64,000 bases of DNA from Nodosilinea sp. E11. GTDB lineage: Bacteria; Cyanobacteriota; Cyanobacteriia; Phormidesmidales; Phormidesmidaceae. Positions 8,375 to 16,545 of the stretch are shown piece after piece; position 1 is the first letter of the stretch; every line of letters starts with the position of its first letter. Both the position numbers and the translations under genes were made by a program. The stretch is from contig NZ_CP136520.1 in NCBI RefSeq assembly GCF_032813545.1, positions 3,838,001 to 3,902,000 on the forward strand, given 5' to 3'. The notes beneath the pieces are model-generated. The model saw nothing but the letters and a program-made list of their open reading frames with translations, did not search any database and was not told the DNA's origin.

Positions 8375-8447
8375 TACCCCCAGGGGAATTCGAATCCCCG
8401 TCGCCTCCGTGAAAGGGAGGTGTCCTAGGCCTCTAGACGATGGGGGC
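8375..8447 (-). tRNA. tRNA-Glu (UUC), copy 1
   Basis: 73 nt on the minus strand. Acceptor arm GCCCCCA pairs with TGGGGGT plus discriminator A; anticodon stem-loop CCTCC-CTTTCAC-GGAGG gives anticodon TTC; T arm has GGGGATTCGAATTCCCC. CCA is not encoded. Besides translation, tRNA-Glu feeds tetrapyrrole synthesis in cyanobacteria via glutamyl-tRNA reductase. Confidence 0.97.
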
Positions 8448-8468
8448 CTGTTTTTTTCGACATTTCTC

Positions 8469-8497
8469 AGTATAGGGAAAAGGTACACCCTTTTAAA
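8469..8497 (-). promoter_or_regulatory. weak promoter of tRNA-Glu copy 1
   Basis: TATACT (complement of 8469-8474), 17-nt spacer, then TTTAAA (8492-8497) as a 4/6 match to TTGACA. The -10 is inside the duplicated unit but the consensus -35 of the other copy is outside it, so this copy has only a partial -35. Confidence 0.5.
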
Positions 8498-8504
8498 GGA
8501 TTAT

Positions 8505-8553
8505 TAAAACAAAAGCCTTGCAAGGTTTTGACTCCTGCAAGGCTTTTGTTTTA
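8505..8553 (-). terminator. hairpin terminator after tRNA-Glu copy 2
   Basis: Perfect 18-bp stem TAAAACAAAAGCCTTGCA / TGCAAGGCTTTTGTTTTA with a 13-nt loop, 15 bp beyond the 3' end of tRNA-Glu copy 2. It sits just upstream of the copy 1 promoter, so it should separate the two transcription units. Confidence 0.7.
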
Positions 8554-8568
8554 GTGAAATGTAACCGA

Positions 8569-8641
8569 TACCCCCAGGGGAATTCGAATCCCCGTCGCCT
8601 CCGTGAAAGGGAGGTGTCCTAGGCCTCTAGACGATGGGGGC
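8569..8641 (-). tRNA. tRNA-Glu (UUC), copy 2
   Basis: Identical 73-nt gene to the copy 194 bp away; anticodon TTC, discriminator A, no encoded CCA. This is the promoter-proximal copy with a full consensus promoter. Confidence 0.97.
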
Positions 8642-8662
8642 CTGTTTTTTTCGACATTTCTC

Positions 8663-8691
8663 AGTATAGGGAAAGGGTACATCCTTGTCAA
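8663..8691 (-). promoter_or_regulatory. consensus promoter of tRNA-Glu copy 2
   Basis: On the minus strand: TTGACA (complement of 8686-8691), exactly 17 nt, TATACT (complement of 8663-8668). Predicted start is around 8656, 15 nt before the mature tRNA. A very strong sigma-70-type promoter. Confidence 0.85.
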
Positions 8692-8789
8692 ACTAGTCTG
8701 ATTTTTTTTTGGGAGGCCGTTTGTCGTCCGCTTACTCTACCCCTCCAAAGCCCGGTTCAAGGGAACGCGGTTCAAAGAGAATTTGATGG

Positions 8790-9734
8790 CTAGGACTGCT
8801 GAACGGTATACCTGGCGCGATCTGCATTGGCCCAGGCCCACCGTAATCCCTGGCTCGGGTGACGTCCGGCAATGCCAACCGAGGCCTGAATCTGGCTGGT
8901 CTCCAGAGCTTGTTCTAGGCGCTGTTTGATGTGCTCTCCTTCGACGAGGGCACAATCTACACAGAGCATGGCAAATTCGTTGCGGCTGATGCGAGCCAGA
9001 ATATCTTGCTTGCGAGTTAGTTGCCTGAGTAGCGCCACGATTGGCTGCAAGAGCTGGTCTGCCCCAGCCTGGCCCTCAGGTTCGCTGGCAGCCCTGAGCC
9101 CTGCTACATCCACAACGATGATACAGGCGGGATAACCATAGATGGTGCAGCGCTCTTCTTCCTTATCAAGCAATTGATCCCAGCCACGGCGGTTGTATAG
9201 CCCGGTGAGCACATCAGTGAGGGCCTCGATTTGCAGGTGCTCTGCCAAGCGAGTTTGCTCGGCGGCTCTCATGTCAGCGTGAAGAATGCGGCTGAGCAGC
9301 TGCGCCAGTAGCTCAATTAGGGGTAGCTCGTGCTGAATGACAGCAGGCTGCGGAACCGGGTCTATGGCGCAGAGGGTGCCGAATAGCGAGCCGTCTTCGT
9401 TGACCAGAGGTACCCCGACGTAGGCCCCAATTTTAACCTGTTGCCCAATGGGCGCTTGGGCATAGGCGGCGACAGCATCGGAGCAGGGAGCAATGCGCGG
9501 CCCTTCGCCTTCGATCATGCGGGAGCAAAAGGAATCGGTCCAGCTAAAGACGTCACCAGCTTTAACTCCATAGCCTTGGTCGTTAGCCTGTAGGACGATC
9601 CAGTCGTTGCCTTCCGTACGGGTCACCATCCACAGGTCAAACCCCAGACGGTCGTGGAGATAGGTGAGCACAGCCATAGCTGCGGTGCTGAAATCGAGTA
9701 GTTGGCTGGCGTCGATCGATGGTAACGGTTTCAT
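8790..9734 (-). CDS. GAF + degenerate GGDEF domain protein
   Basis: A 314-residue signalling protein. Residues about 20-150 form a GAF domain (VGVPLVNEDGSLFGTLCAID), followed by a helical linker and a diguanylate-cyclase fold starting at DVLTGLYNRRGWDQLL (about 175). The active-site loop, normally GG(D/E)EF, is here ISRNEFAML, so both Gly are gone and the first acid is Asn. Metal-ligand Asp in IIVVDVAGLR is kept. It probably cannot make c-di-GMP and may instead bind GTP or act as a sensor/adaptor. Single gene; divergent from cobW across a 359-bp gap. Confidence 0.85.
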   Translation of the reverse strand: MKPLPSIDASQLLDFSTAAMAVLTYLHDRLGFDLWMVTRTEGNDWIVLQANDQGYGVKAGDVFSWTDSFCSRMIEGEGPRIAPCSDAVAAYAQAPIGQQVKIGAYVGVPLVNEDGSLFGTLCAIDPVPQPAVIQHELPLIELLAQLLSRILHADMRAAEQTRLAEHLQIEALTDVLTGLYNRRGWDQLLDKEEERCTIYGYPACIIVVDVAGLRAASEPEGQAGADQLLQPIVALLRQLTRKQDILARISRNEFAMLCVDCALVEGEHIKQRLEQALETSQIQASVGIAGRHPSQGLRWAWANADRARYTVQQS

Positions 9735-10093
9735 GGCGATGCCATTGGACAGGGCAGCGGTCTTGACGATGATGTTGCCCTGGGATCTGGATCAACAGGT
9801 AAACTTCATCCAAGTCCAGACGTCGAGTTCTGCCTGTGGAAAAACTACAGATTCCGAGCTGAACTTGGTATAGGCCAACGTTGGGCCGCTATGGTTTCAG
9901 TTTAGGCGGCGATCGCCGCCTAACTGTCAAAGACGTTTGATCGTTGCAATGGGACTTAATCAACGCCAGCTTCACATCAAACATGACGTTCTTTCCTCAC
10001 GGGAGAATTGATTGCTCATTCATGCCTTGACACTGTCGCTGTTTACCTCTCGCCCTCGTGCTAGGTTGAGGGGCAGCGATCTTTTGGCAGGCT
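9735..10093. other. divergent intergenic region GGDEF gene / cobW
   Basis: Holds a perfect 22-bp palindrome at 9902-9923 (TTAGGCGGCGA and complement) centred on a HIP1 octamer, extendable with one bulge to 9898-9927. CobW-family genes are often metal-regulated, but no recognised Zur-type box was found. No ORF. Confidence 0.5.
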
Positions 10094-11137
10094 ATGCATA
10101 AAATTCCAGTTACCATCATCACTGGCTTTCTGGGGGCGGGCAAAACTACCCTGATTCGTCAGCTTTTGCAAAACCCCCAGGGGCGACGCATTGCTGTACT
10201 CGTCAATGAGTTTGGCGAAGTGGGCATTGATGGCGACCTGCTGCGGAGCTGCCAAGTGTGCGACGAAGACGGGGATACCGCCGCGCCTGCCATCAATATT
10301 TTGGAGCTCGCCAACGGCTGCCTCTGCTGCACCGTGCAAGAAGAATTTTTGCCCACCATGCAGCAGCTTATAGAGCGCCGCGACCAGATTGACTGCATTG
10401 TGATTGAAACCTCTGGCCTGGCTCTGCCCAAACCTCTAGTTCAGGCCTTCCGCTGGCCCGAGATTCGCACTGCCGCCACGGTCGACAGCGTGATCACGCT
10501 AGTCGATTGCGAAGCGCTCGCCGCAGGCGATCTGGTGGGCGATCTGCCTGCTCTAGAGGCCCAGCGCCAAGCCGACGATAGCCTCGACCACGAAACGCCT
10601 CTCGAAGAACTCTTTGAGGACCAGCTCAATTGCGCTGACCTAGTGCTGCTGACCAAGGTGGATAAGGTCAGTGAAGGCGATCGCACCCGTATTGAGCAAT
10701 GGTTGACCACTCAACTCCCCCGGCCTGTCAAAGTATTGGGTGTCGAGGGCAAAGCCATCAGCCCTGACCTGCTGCTTGGCTTTAACGCCGCTGTCGAAGA
10801 CGATCTAGACTGCCGCCCTAGCCACCACGACCACGAGCACGATCATGACCATGACGACGACATTGTGGCTATTCCGGTGGTGCTTGATCAGGGTTTTGAA
10901 TCTAAAGCTCTCGTGCAGCGGTTAGAACAGCTTGCCGCCAGCCACGAAATCTATCGCATCAAGGGTTTCGTCAACGTGCCCGACAAGGCGATGCGGTTGG
11001 TTGTACATGGCGTTGGTCAGCGGTTCGACGCGTTCTTTGACCGCCCCTGGCGGCCTGCCGAGTTGCGCCAAACCCGTCTAGTGGTGATTGGCAAAGATCT
11101 AGATGCCGAGGTCGTCAAAGCCGCGATCGCGGCCTAA
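10094..11137 (+). CDS. cobW: CobW/COG0523 family GTP-binding metallochaperone
   Basis: A 347-residue G3E GTPase. Walker A TGFLGAGKTTLIRQ (residues 10-23), the family metal motif NGCLCC (about 75-80, CXCC), the G-loop ETSGLALP, and base-recognition TKVD. A histidine/aspartate metal-binding stretch HHDHEHDHDHDDD (about 245-257) separates it from the C-terminal CobW_C domain ending near 330. Members hand Zn or Co to client enzymes using GTP; which metal is unknown. No cobalamin genes are adjacent, so a zinc or general metal role is at least as likely as cobalamin synthesis. Stands alone, converging with msrP. Confidence 0.93.
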   Translation: MHKIPVTIITGFLGAGKTTLIRQLLQNPQGRRIAVLVNEFGEVGIDGDLLRSCQVCDEDGDTAAPAINILELANGCLCCTVQEEFLPTMQQLIERRDQIDCIVIETSGLALPKPLVQAFRWPEIRTAATVDSVITLVDCEALAAGDLVGDLPALEAQRQADDSLDHETPLEELFEDQLNCADLVLLTKVDKVSEGDRTRIEQWLTTQLPRPVKVLGVEGKAISPDLLLGFNAAVEDDLDCRPSHHDHEHDHDHDDDIVAIPVVLDQGFESKALVQRLEQLAASHEIYRIKGFVNVPDKAMRLVVHGVGQRFDAFFDRPWRPAELRQTRLVVIGKDLDAEVVKAAIAA

Positions 11138-11153
11138 TTTCCCCACCCCTTTT

Positions 11154-12146
11154 TTACCTGGCGTACAGACCCGCTACATACTCCCCATAGCCGTTGTAAA
11201 TCACCGTTGGCTGCTCCTCCCAGGTAAATAGGGCCGTGCTTTCACCGACTAGTCGTTCCTTTGCTTGTGACCAGCGAGGATGAGGTACAGCAGGGTCAAC
11301 ATTGGCCTCAAAGGTATACTCCTTAGGGGCCAGGGTATTCCAGTAGGTGGCGGGTTGCGCAGCTACAAACTCAATGTTGACAATAGCCTTGGCTCCCTTG
11401 AACCCATACTTCCAGGGCACGACCATGCGAACAGGCGCACCGTGCTGCTTAGGTAGTGTGCGGCCATAGACCCCCACGGCAAAAAAGGCTAGGTCGTTGG
11501 CCATTTCTTCAACGGTGAGACCCTCTGTGTAGGGCCAGGGCAAATCGCGGGGCATACCAAAACTAGGGCCAGGGGTAACCGCCGGATCGTAATAGGAGGT
11601 AAACCGCACGTACTTCGCTGCTGCTGTTGGTTCTACCGCCGCCATTAGGGCCCGCATGGGGAAGCCTATCCAAGGCACCACCATCGCCCAGGCTTCGACG
11701 CAGCGAAACCGATAAATGCGTTCTTCGAGGGTAAATCGCTGAGTCAGATCAGCCAGATCGTAGGTGGTCGGGTTTTTCACGAGGCCGGTGACGGTCAGCG
11801 TCCAGGGATCGGTCGGCAGAGCCTGGGCGTTAGCCCAGATAGCTTTGCTACCGCCAAACTCGTAATAGTTGTTGTAACTACTGGCATACCGCTGGGCCGT
11901 TGGCTCTCGACCCGCATCGGCGAAAGCCGGACTGCGTGCTATCCCTGAGAGTGGTTTTCCTAAGGTGTGCTCTAGGTCAGACTCTAGAGTTTGAGACTGC
12001 TGGCATGCCCCCGCTGAGGCCGCCGCTAACCCTACTCCAGCGCCAATCAGCGACTTCATAAACCGCCGTCGCTGCCAAAAGATCCGCTCTGGGGTTGCTT
12101 TCCCCTCGGGGAGTTGCCAGGCTGGGCGAGTGTGAAAGAAGACCAT
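11154..12146 (-). CDS. msrP: protein-methionine-sulfoxide reductase catalytic subunit MsrP (YedY)
   Basis: A 330-residue molybdopterin oxidoreductase of the sulfite-oxidase fold that repairs oxidised methionine in exported proteins. Residues 25-50 form a Tat signal (WQRRRFMKSLIGAGVG), so it is exported folded. The Mo-ligand Cys is in RFRCVEAWAM; further family blocks are YTEGLTVEEMANDL, RMVVPWKYGFKGAK and the C-terminal LFTWEEQPT. Length matches the family. The usual haem membrane partner MsrQ is not next to it, so the electron donor is elsewhere. Ends 17 bp from the convergent cobW. Confidence 0.95.
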   Translation of the reverse strand: MVFFHTRPAWQLPEGKATPERIFWQRRRFMKSLIGAGVGLAAASAGACQQSQTLESDLEHTLGKPLSGIARSPAFADAGREPTAQRYASSYNNYYEFGGSKAIWANAQALPTDPWTLTVTGLVKNPTTYDLADLTQRFTLEERIYRFRCVEAWAMVVPWIGFPMRALMAAVEPTAAAKYVRFTSYYDPAVTPGPSFGMPRDLPWPYTEGLTVEEMANDLAFFAVGVYGRTLPKQHGAPVRMVVPWKYGFKGAKAIVNIEFVAAQPATYWNTLAPKEYTFEANVDPAVPHPRWSQAKERLVGESTALFTWEEQPTVIYNGYGEYVAGLYAR

Positions 12147-12893
12147 ACTGGTTATGCGGCTTGTTTACCATTTAATTGCGTTTGTAGAAGCAAGGCATGA
12201 AGAGCCCAATCCCAGCGATTGCCCGCCTCAGCTTGATCTTGCCATTGCTGTCAGGTGGCCAGATGAGCAGGGGGTGAGAAAATCGATCCATCTATGGGCT
12301 CCCCAAGCATCTTGACCGGGTCCAATTCTTGAGATTTTGTGTAACGTTTCTAGCCTTCATCTAGGGAAAATACTGAGGCATATTGAAGGTTGACCCCCGT
12401 TATATTGGTTATTTTCACGCTCAAAACCTTAGATTTAGCCATTTAGTCCTGTGTAAATCGGCTGGCTTTGCCAAAAATTCACAAAGCGATGGTAGTTGCG
12501 TAAATTGGGCCAAACCCCTTATGAAACAAAGGTTTCCTGGCTTAGTAAATGTAGAAATCTGACTTGATTTACCGCTTCTAAGCTTACTTTGGCGGCCCTA
12601 GTGTCAGCCATCGCGAGAACAGAATCGTCTGCTTCTATACTGGTAAAACGAGTTGGTGCGTCTCCGTAGATACGCTATTGTGACTCTCTGCCTCCAACCT
12701 TAGGCTGATATCACGAGCACACGATCCTTTACTTCTATGCGTTGCCCTATGTCTGACAGCTACCGACCAGGCCTTAACAGTAGGGTTTACCCCGCTGTTG
12801 TGAACTGCGATCGCAACTGCCTGACCTGGCTGCCCCTCTGGGAAGCATAGTTATCGGTTTGCCCCGCTGGATTTGACGTTTCCTGACATCGCC
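12147..12893. other. long intergenic region upstream of sigF
   Basis: About 750 bp without a supported gene. Base composition is more AT-rich than neighbouring genes between 12340 and 12660. A short hairpin AACAGTAGGGTTTACCCCGCTGTT-like (12777-12800, arms AACAG/CTGTT) lies near the sigF start. It probably carries the msrP and sigF promoters; a small RNA cannot be excluded. Confidence 0.4.
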
Positions 12894-13676
12894 ATGGTCG
12901 CTACCACCTCTCGATTTCAAGCCAAAGGCAACACCCTAGAGCTGCTGCGGCAGTATCAGAGCCATCCCAATCTAGACCTGCGGAATCAACTAGTACAACT
13001 CAATATCGGGCTGGTGCGGCGCGAGGCTTATCGTTGGCTACAGCAGTCTACCGAAACCTTTGACGACCTCATGCAGGTCGGTAGCCTCGGCCTAATTCGG
13101 GCCATTGAGCGCTTTGACATGGGCAAGGGCTATGCCTTTAGCTCCTTCGCCATTCCCTACATTCGCGGCGAGATTCAGCACTACCTCCGCGACAAGAGCA
13201 CCTCCATGCGGATTCCGCGCCGGTGGCAGGCGCTACAGAGCCAGTCGATCCGCGTGATTCGCCAGCTCCAGTTAGAGTTGGGCCGTCTGCCCAACGACCT
13301 CGAAATTGCTACCGCTCTAGATATATCCTGTGCCGAGTGGCAAGACGTCAAGCTGGCCAACCGCAACCGATCGCTCCTCAGTCTTGATGCCCCTGTTCAA
13401 GACGAAGAATCGACTTGCCTGGGCGATTTGCTGCCCGACTTAAAATACAAGAGTTTCCAGCTAGCTCAAGAAGACCAAATCCGGCTTCAACAGTCTTTGC
13501 ATCAGTTAGAGCAGCGCACCCGCGAAGTGCTGGAGTTTGTCTTTCTCTACGACCTTACCCAAAAAGAAACCGCTGAACGTATGGGCATTAGTGCCGTTAC
13601 CGTGTCACGCCGAGTGAAGCAGGGTCTCAAGCACTTGAAGACTCTCATGGCCTCTGGTGAAGACGAACTGGCCTAG
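12894..13676 (+). CDS. sigF: RNA polymerase group 3 sigma factor SigF
   Basis: A 260-residue sigma factor. Region 2 reads DDLMQVGSLGLIRAIERFD and AFSSFAIPYIRGEIQHYLRD; region 3 begins MRIPRRWQAL; region 4 has LTQKETAERMGISAVTVSRR. Absence of region 1 and this spacing place it with cyanobacterial SigF, which controls type IV pili, motility and some stress genes. The open frame begins with TTG at 12873; the ATG at 12894 gives the family length and is preferred. No anti-sigma gene is adjacent. It is followed after 69 bp by a membrane protein with a pilus-assembly-like C-terminus, a suggestive but unproven link. Confidence 0.88.
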   Translation: MVATTSRFQAKGNTLELLRQYQSHPNLDLRNQLVQLNIGLVRREAYRWLQQSTETFDDLMQVGSLGLIRAIERFDMGKGYAFSSFAIPYIRGEIQHYLRDKSTSMRIPRRWQALQSQSIRVIRQLQLELGRLPNDLEIATALDISCAEWQDVKLANRNRSLLSLDAPVQDEESTCLGDLLPDLKYKSFQLAQEDQIRLQQSLHQLEQRTREVLEFVFLYDLTQKETAERMGISAVTVSRRVKQGLKHLKTLMASGEDELA

Positions 13677-13745
13677 ATCGTTCTGCCTCGGCAGAATTGA
13701 GCTATCGTTGAGGAAGATTGGCTCAGGAAGCAAGGAGACTCGGGC

Positions 13746-14768
13746 ATGGGGGCGATCGCATTTTTAGTCCTGTTTATCTTAGGCCTTTTGCTAGCTATCA
13801 CCGGTAGCATTGTTGGCATCGTCGATGCCTTCCGGGTTAGCCCTGTATGGGGGCTTTTATCGCTATTGGTTCCCTTTGCGCTGCTAGTCTTCTGCATTAA
13901 ATTTTGGGGTCGAAAGTGGGCTCGTAACAGCCTGATCCTGAGCCTAGGGGGTCTAGGAACGATGCTGCTCTCCACTCCATTCATGGGTCTCTTCCTGGCC
14001 CAGCGGTCTGGAGAGATGGATGCGGCCGTTGTAGAGCCCCTGCCTGGGGAAGCATTGCCCGGTGAGCCAGTACCGATTCCCGACGAGCAGATAGTCACTG
14101 ATCAAGAGTTTGCCGAACCTCTAGTTCCCGTTGCGCCTCAGCTATCCCCCATTGCCCGAGCCGACCTGATTCAGTCAACCGATGCCAACGAGCGTCTACA
14201 GCAAATTAGCGATGGTCGTACCGACCCCTTTGCTACAGTCCCCATTCCGCCGCCGCCTCAGATAATTGCTCCGCCCCCGCCCCCAGGTGGTAGCCCTACC
14301 CCCGGTGCTCCTGCAGCAGGGACTACGGCGGTCGCCCCCGGCACTCCTGGCGTGGCCCCAGGGGCCACTACTCCTGGTGGAACCGGGTTGCCACCCACGG
14401 CAACGGCTCCCGGTACTCCCGGCGCAGCTTCTCCTGGAGCTACCCCTGGGGTTCCAGGGGCGGGGCAGCCCGCCGCCGGTACCCCACCCCCACTGGCCCC
14501 TCTACCAGCGCTACCTCAGCCCACCCTGGCCCAAGCGGTTCAGGTGACTGGGGTAATGACCATTGGCAGCGAAAACTTTGCGGTGGTGCAAACTGGCTCG
14601 GGCAGCCAATATGTCAGGGCTGGTCAGCGAGTGTCTAACGGGCAGGTGCTGGTTAAACGCATTGACATGCGCGGCAGCGAGCCTACGGTAGTCCTTGAAG
14701 AAAATGGTATTGAAGTATCTCGCCCCGTGGGGCCACCAGTCACCGCTGACGAACAGCCGTCGGCTTAG
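13746..14768 (+). CDS. membrane protein with Pro/Gly-rich linker and PilP/GspC-like C-terminus
   Basis: A 340-residue protein. Three membrane helices occupy residues 1-90; the next 170 residues are very rich in Pro, Gly, Ala and Thr with collagen-like runs (APGTPGAASPGATPG); the last 75 form a small beta domain, VTGVMTIGSENFAVVQ ... YVRAGQRVSNGQVLVKRID, resembling the periplasmic domains of PilP/GspC-type secretion proteins. AAGGAGAC at 13733-13740 precedes the ATG well. A strong hairpin follows its stop. Function not established; a link to pili or envelope assembly is inferred from the C-terminus and from sigF upstream. Confidence 0.65.
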   Translation: MGAIAFLVLFILGLLLAITGSIVGIVDAFRVSPVWGLLSLLVPFALLVFCIKFWGRKWARNSLILSLGGLGTMLLSTPFMGLFLAQRSGEMDAAVVEPLPGEALPGEPVPIPDEQIVTDQEFAEPLVPVAPQLSPIARADLIQSTDANERLQQISDGRTDPFATVPIPPPPQIIAPPPPPGGSPTPGAPAAGTTAVAPGTPGVAPGATTPGGTGLPPTATAPGTPGAASPGATPGVPGAGQPAAGTPPPLAPLPALPQPTLAQAVQVTGVMTIGSENFAVVQTGSGSQYVRAGQRVSNGQVLVKRIDMRGSEPTVVLEENGIEVSRPVGPPVTADEQPSA

Positions 14769-14804
14769 TGCGATGGGTTCGGATAAATCATCCCAGTCGT
14801 AAAC

Positions 14805-14838
14805 AGTAAGCCCAGAACCCAGGTTCTGGGCTTACTGT
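14805..14838 (+). terminator. hairpin terminator
   Basis: Arms CAGTAAGCCCAGAAC and GTTCTGGGCTTACTG pair perfectly around a 3-5 nt loop, 37 bp after the stop of the proline-rich membrane protein; followed by a T-containing stretch (TTGGTTT). Confidence 0.75.
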
Positions 14839-14948
14839 TGGTTTAAAGTTCTGCACGTTCTGTTCAGGCGATCGGGATGACCCAGAGTCCTGCGCCCCGC
14901 ATCAAGTCGTGTCAGAATGTGAGTTGCTCGACTTGGTGTAGGAATAGT

Positions 14949-16133
14949 ATGCCGCTTGAAACGCTTGTTTTGCAGGGGTTGTGGGGTGCGATCGCCATTG
15001 TGATCGCCGAGGTTATACGAGATGTGTACCATGTGGTTAGCCACTACTGGACGCCCCTAATGCGGCTGCACAACTGGCATCACCGGGCTTACAAAAAAGA
15101 CTTTACCCCTGTGAGCCCAACCCTGTACCGCCAGGCTCAGCTTTATAATGATGCTCCAGAGGCCATCGTCATGGTTGCGGCCTTGGCGGGGTTGGCCCTG
15201 GCTACCGGCATCTATGGTCTATGGCTGGGGGTGGCTTACAGCGTAAGTTTTTTGGCTGCGGCGATCGCTCGTTCCCAAGGCTGGTGGCTAGCTACCGATC
15301 TCACCCACGAACCTGGCGAACTCACCACGATTCCTGGCAATTGGCGGGTCAATCGCACCTACCACTGGCGGCACCATTTCGACGACACCAACGCCTACTT
15401 TGCCGGCTACTTTACCGGACTGGACAAGCTCATGGGCACAGCTGTTTCGCTAAAGGGTAAAACCGTAGCCGTGACAGGTGCGTCGGGCACCCTGGGCCGA
15501 GCCCTGGTGCAAGAACTCACCCGTCAGAAGGCCCGTCCGATCGCCCTAACGACCTCCTCCCAGGCCACCTTTGAAGACGGCGTTCCCTGCTGGCAGTGGC
15601 AGCCAGGAGCCGAGGCTGACCTCCGCGAAGCCCTCAAAAAGGTAGACATTCTGGTGATTAATCATGGCTTGAATGTGCACGGCGATCGCACGGCCTCGGC
15701 CATTGACATCTCCCTAGACGCCAATGCTCTCTCCGGCTACCGGCTGATGGAGGTGTTTTTTAGCACGGTAGAAACTTCGCCTCAGCGGGCCAATAAAGAA
15801 GTGTGGGTCAATACTTCTGAGGCGGAGGTCAGCCCGGCCTTTAGCCCGCTGTACGAGGTCTCGAAGCGACTGATGGGCGATATTGTTAGCCTGCGGCGGC
15901 TGGATGCCCCCTGCGTGGTGCGCAAAGTAATTTTGGGGCCGTTTAAGAGCAACCTCAACCCAATTGGGGTGATGTCTGCTGACTGGGTCGCCTGGGCGGT
16001 CGTAGCACTGGCTAAGCGCAACGTGCGCAATATCATTGTCACCATTAACCCGCTGACCTATCTAGCTTTTCCCATCAAAGAACTGAGCCAGGGAATTTAT
16101 TTCAGGCTCTTTACTCGCTCTAGCCAGAACTGA
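14949..16133 (+). CDS. fatty-acid-hydroxylase-like / short-chain dehydrogenase fusion
   Basis: A 394-residue fusion. The first 165 residues are membrane-embedded with histidine clusters typical of di-iron hydroxylases/desaturases (HNWHH, DLTHE, TYHWRHHFDD). After the linker GLDKLMG the second part is an SDR Rossmann domain (KTVAVTGASGTLGRAL, then ILVINHGLNVHG). In the SDR the active-site order is Tyr (PLYEVSKR, YxxxK) after a Ser/Thr (NTSEAE). It presumably modifies a lipid, with oxidation and reduction steps in one chain; substrate unknown. AGGA at 14940-14943 supports the ATG at 14949 over the one at 14877. Confidence 0.8.
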   Translation: MPLETLVLQGLWGAIAIVIAEVIRDVYHVVSHYWTPLMRLHNWHHRAYKKDFTPVSPTLYRQAQLYNDAPEAIVMVAALAGLALATGIYGLWLGVAYSVSFLAAAIARSQGWWLATDLTHEPGELTTIPGNWRVNRTYHWRHHFDDTNAYFAGYFTGLDKLMGTAVSLKGKTVAVTGASGTLGRALVQELTRQKARPIALTTSSQATFEDGVPCWQWQPGAEADLREALKKVDILVINHGLNVHGDRTASAIDISLDANALSGYRLMEVFFSTVETSPQRANKEVWVNTSEAEVSPAFSPLYEVSKRLMGDIVSLRRLDAPCVVRKVILGPFKSNLNPIGVMSADWVAWAVVALAKRNVRNIIVTINPLTYLAFPIKELSQGIYFRLFTRSSQN

Positions 16134-16238
16134 TGGCGATCGGGTGTGGCCGCCCCTAAAGGCACCCCCAAGCCTAAGCCTGTGGCTGGCCTGCGTAGGC
16201 GCTAGGGTCACCTATTGTGGTGGAACTCAAATGCTCAA

Positions 16239-16541
16239 CTAGCTGCGGTTAAAAAACTCTACCTGGGGCAGGCGTGGGTCATTGACCATACCCAAGCCCT
16301 GAAAACCCCAGCGGTTGATGAGGGGTTTGAGACTAGAGGCGGTGATGGTTTCGGTGGCAAACTTGTCGCTCAGATCAGGGGCATGGGCATTGAGGTAGCT
16401 AAGGGCATCGTAATCGGCAGTAAACACCAGCAGAAACCCGGTGGGTGGCGGCTGGTCAGGATTGCCCTGACTTTGGGGGCGGGCTACCAGGTAGCTGCCG
16501 TCGGCGCGAGATCGCAGTAAATAGTAGAGCTGAGACACCAT
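16239..16541 (-). CDS. conserved hypothetical protein next to ABC permease
   Basis: A 100-residue soluble protein, not recognised. It has an N-terminal YYLLRSRADGSYLVARP strand-like part, a middle LLVFTADYDALSYLNAHAP and a C-terminal PRLPQVEFF. Its ATG is 5 bp after the permease stop on the same strand, so the two are almost certainly co-transcribed. No signal peptide or membrane helix. Function unknown. Confidence 0.6.
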   Translation of the reverse strand: MVSQLYYLLRSRADGSYLVARPQSQGNPDQPPPTGFLLVFTADYDALSYLNAHAPDLSDKFATETITASSLKPLINRWGFQGLGMVNDPRLPQVEFFNRS

Positions 16542-16545
16542 GGTG

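Larger units (their letters stand above)
8311..8683. repeat. 194-bp tandem duplication containing tRNA-Glu
   Basis: Two consecutive units with period 194 bp (8311-8489 and 8505-8683 nearly identical). Each holds a strong hairpin, one tRNA-Glu gene and a -10 element. Differences seen are one base in the hairpin (8346) and scattered changes at the promoter-distal end, so the duplication looks recent. Confidence 0.9.
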
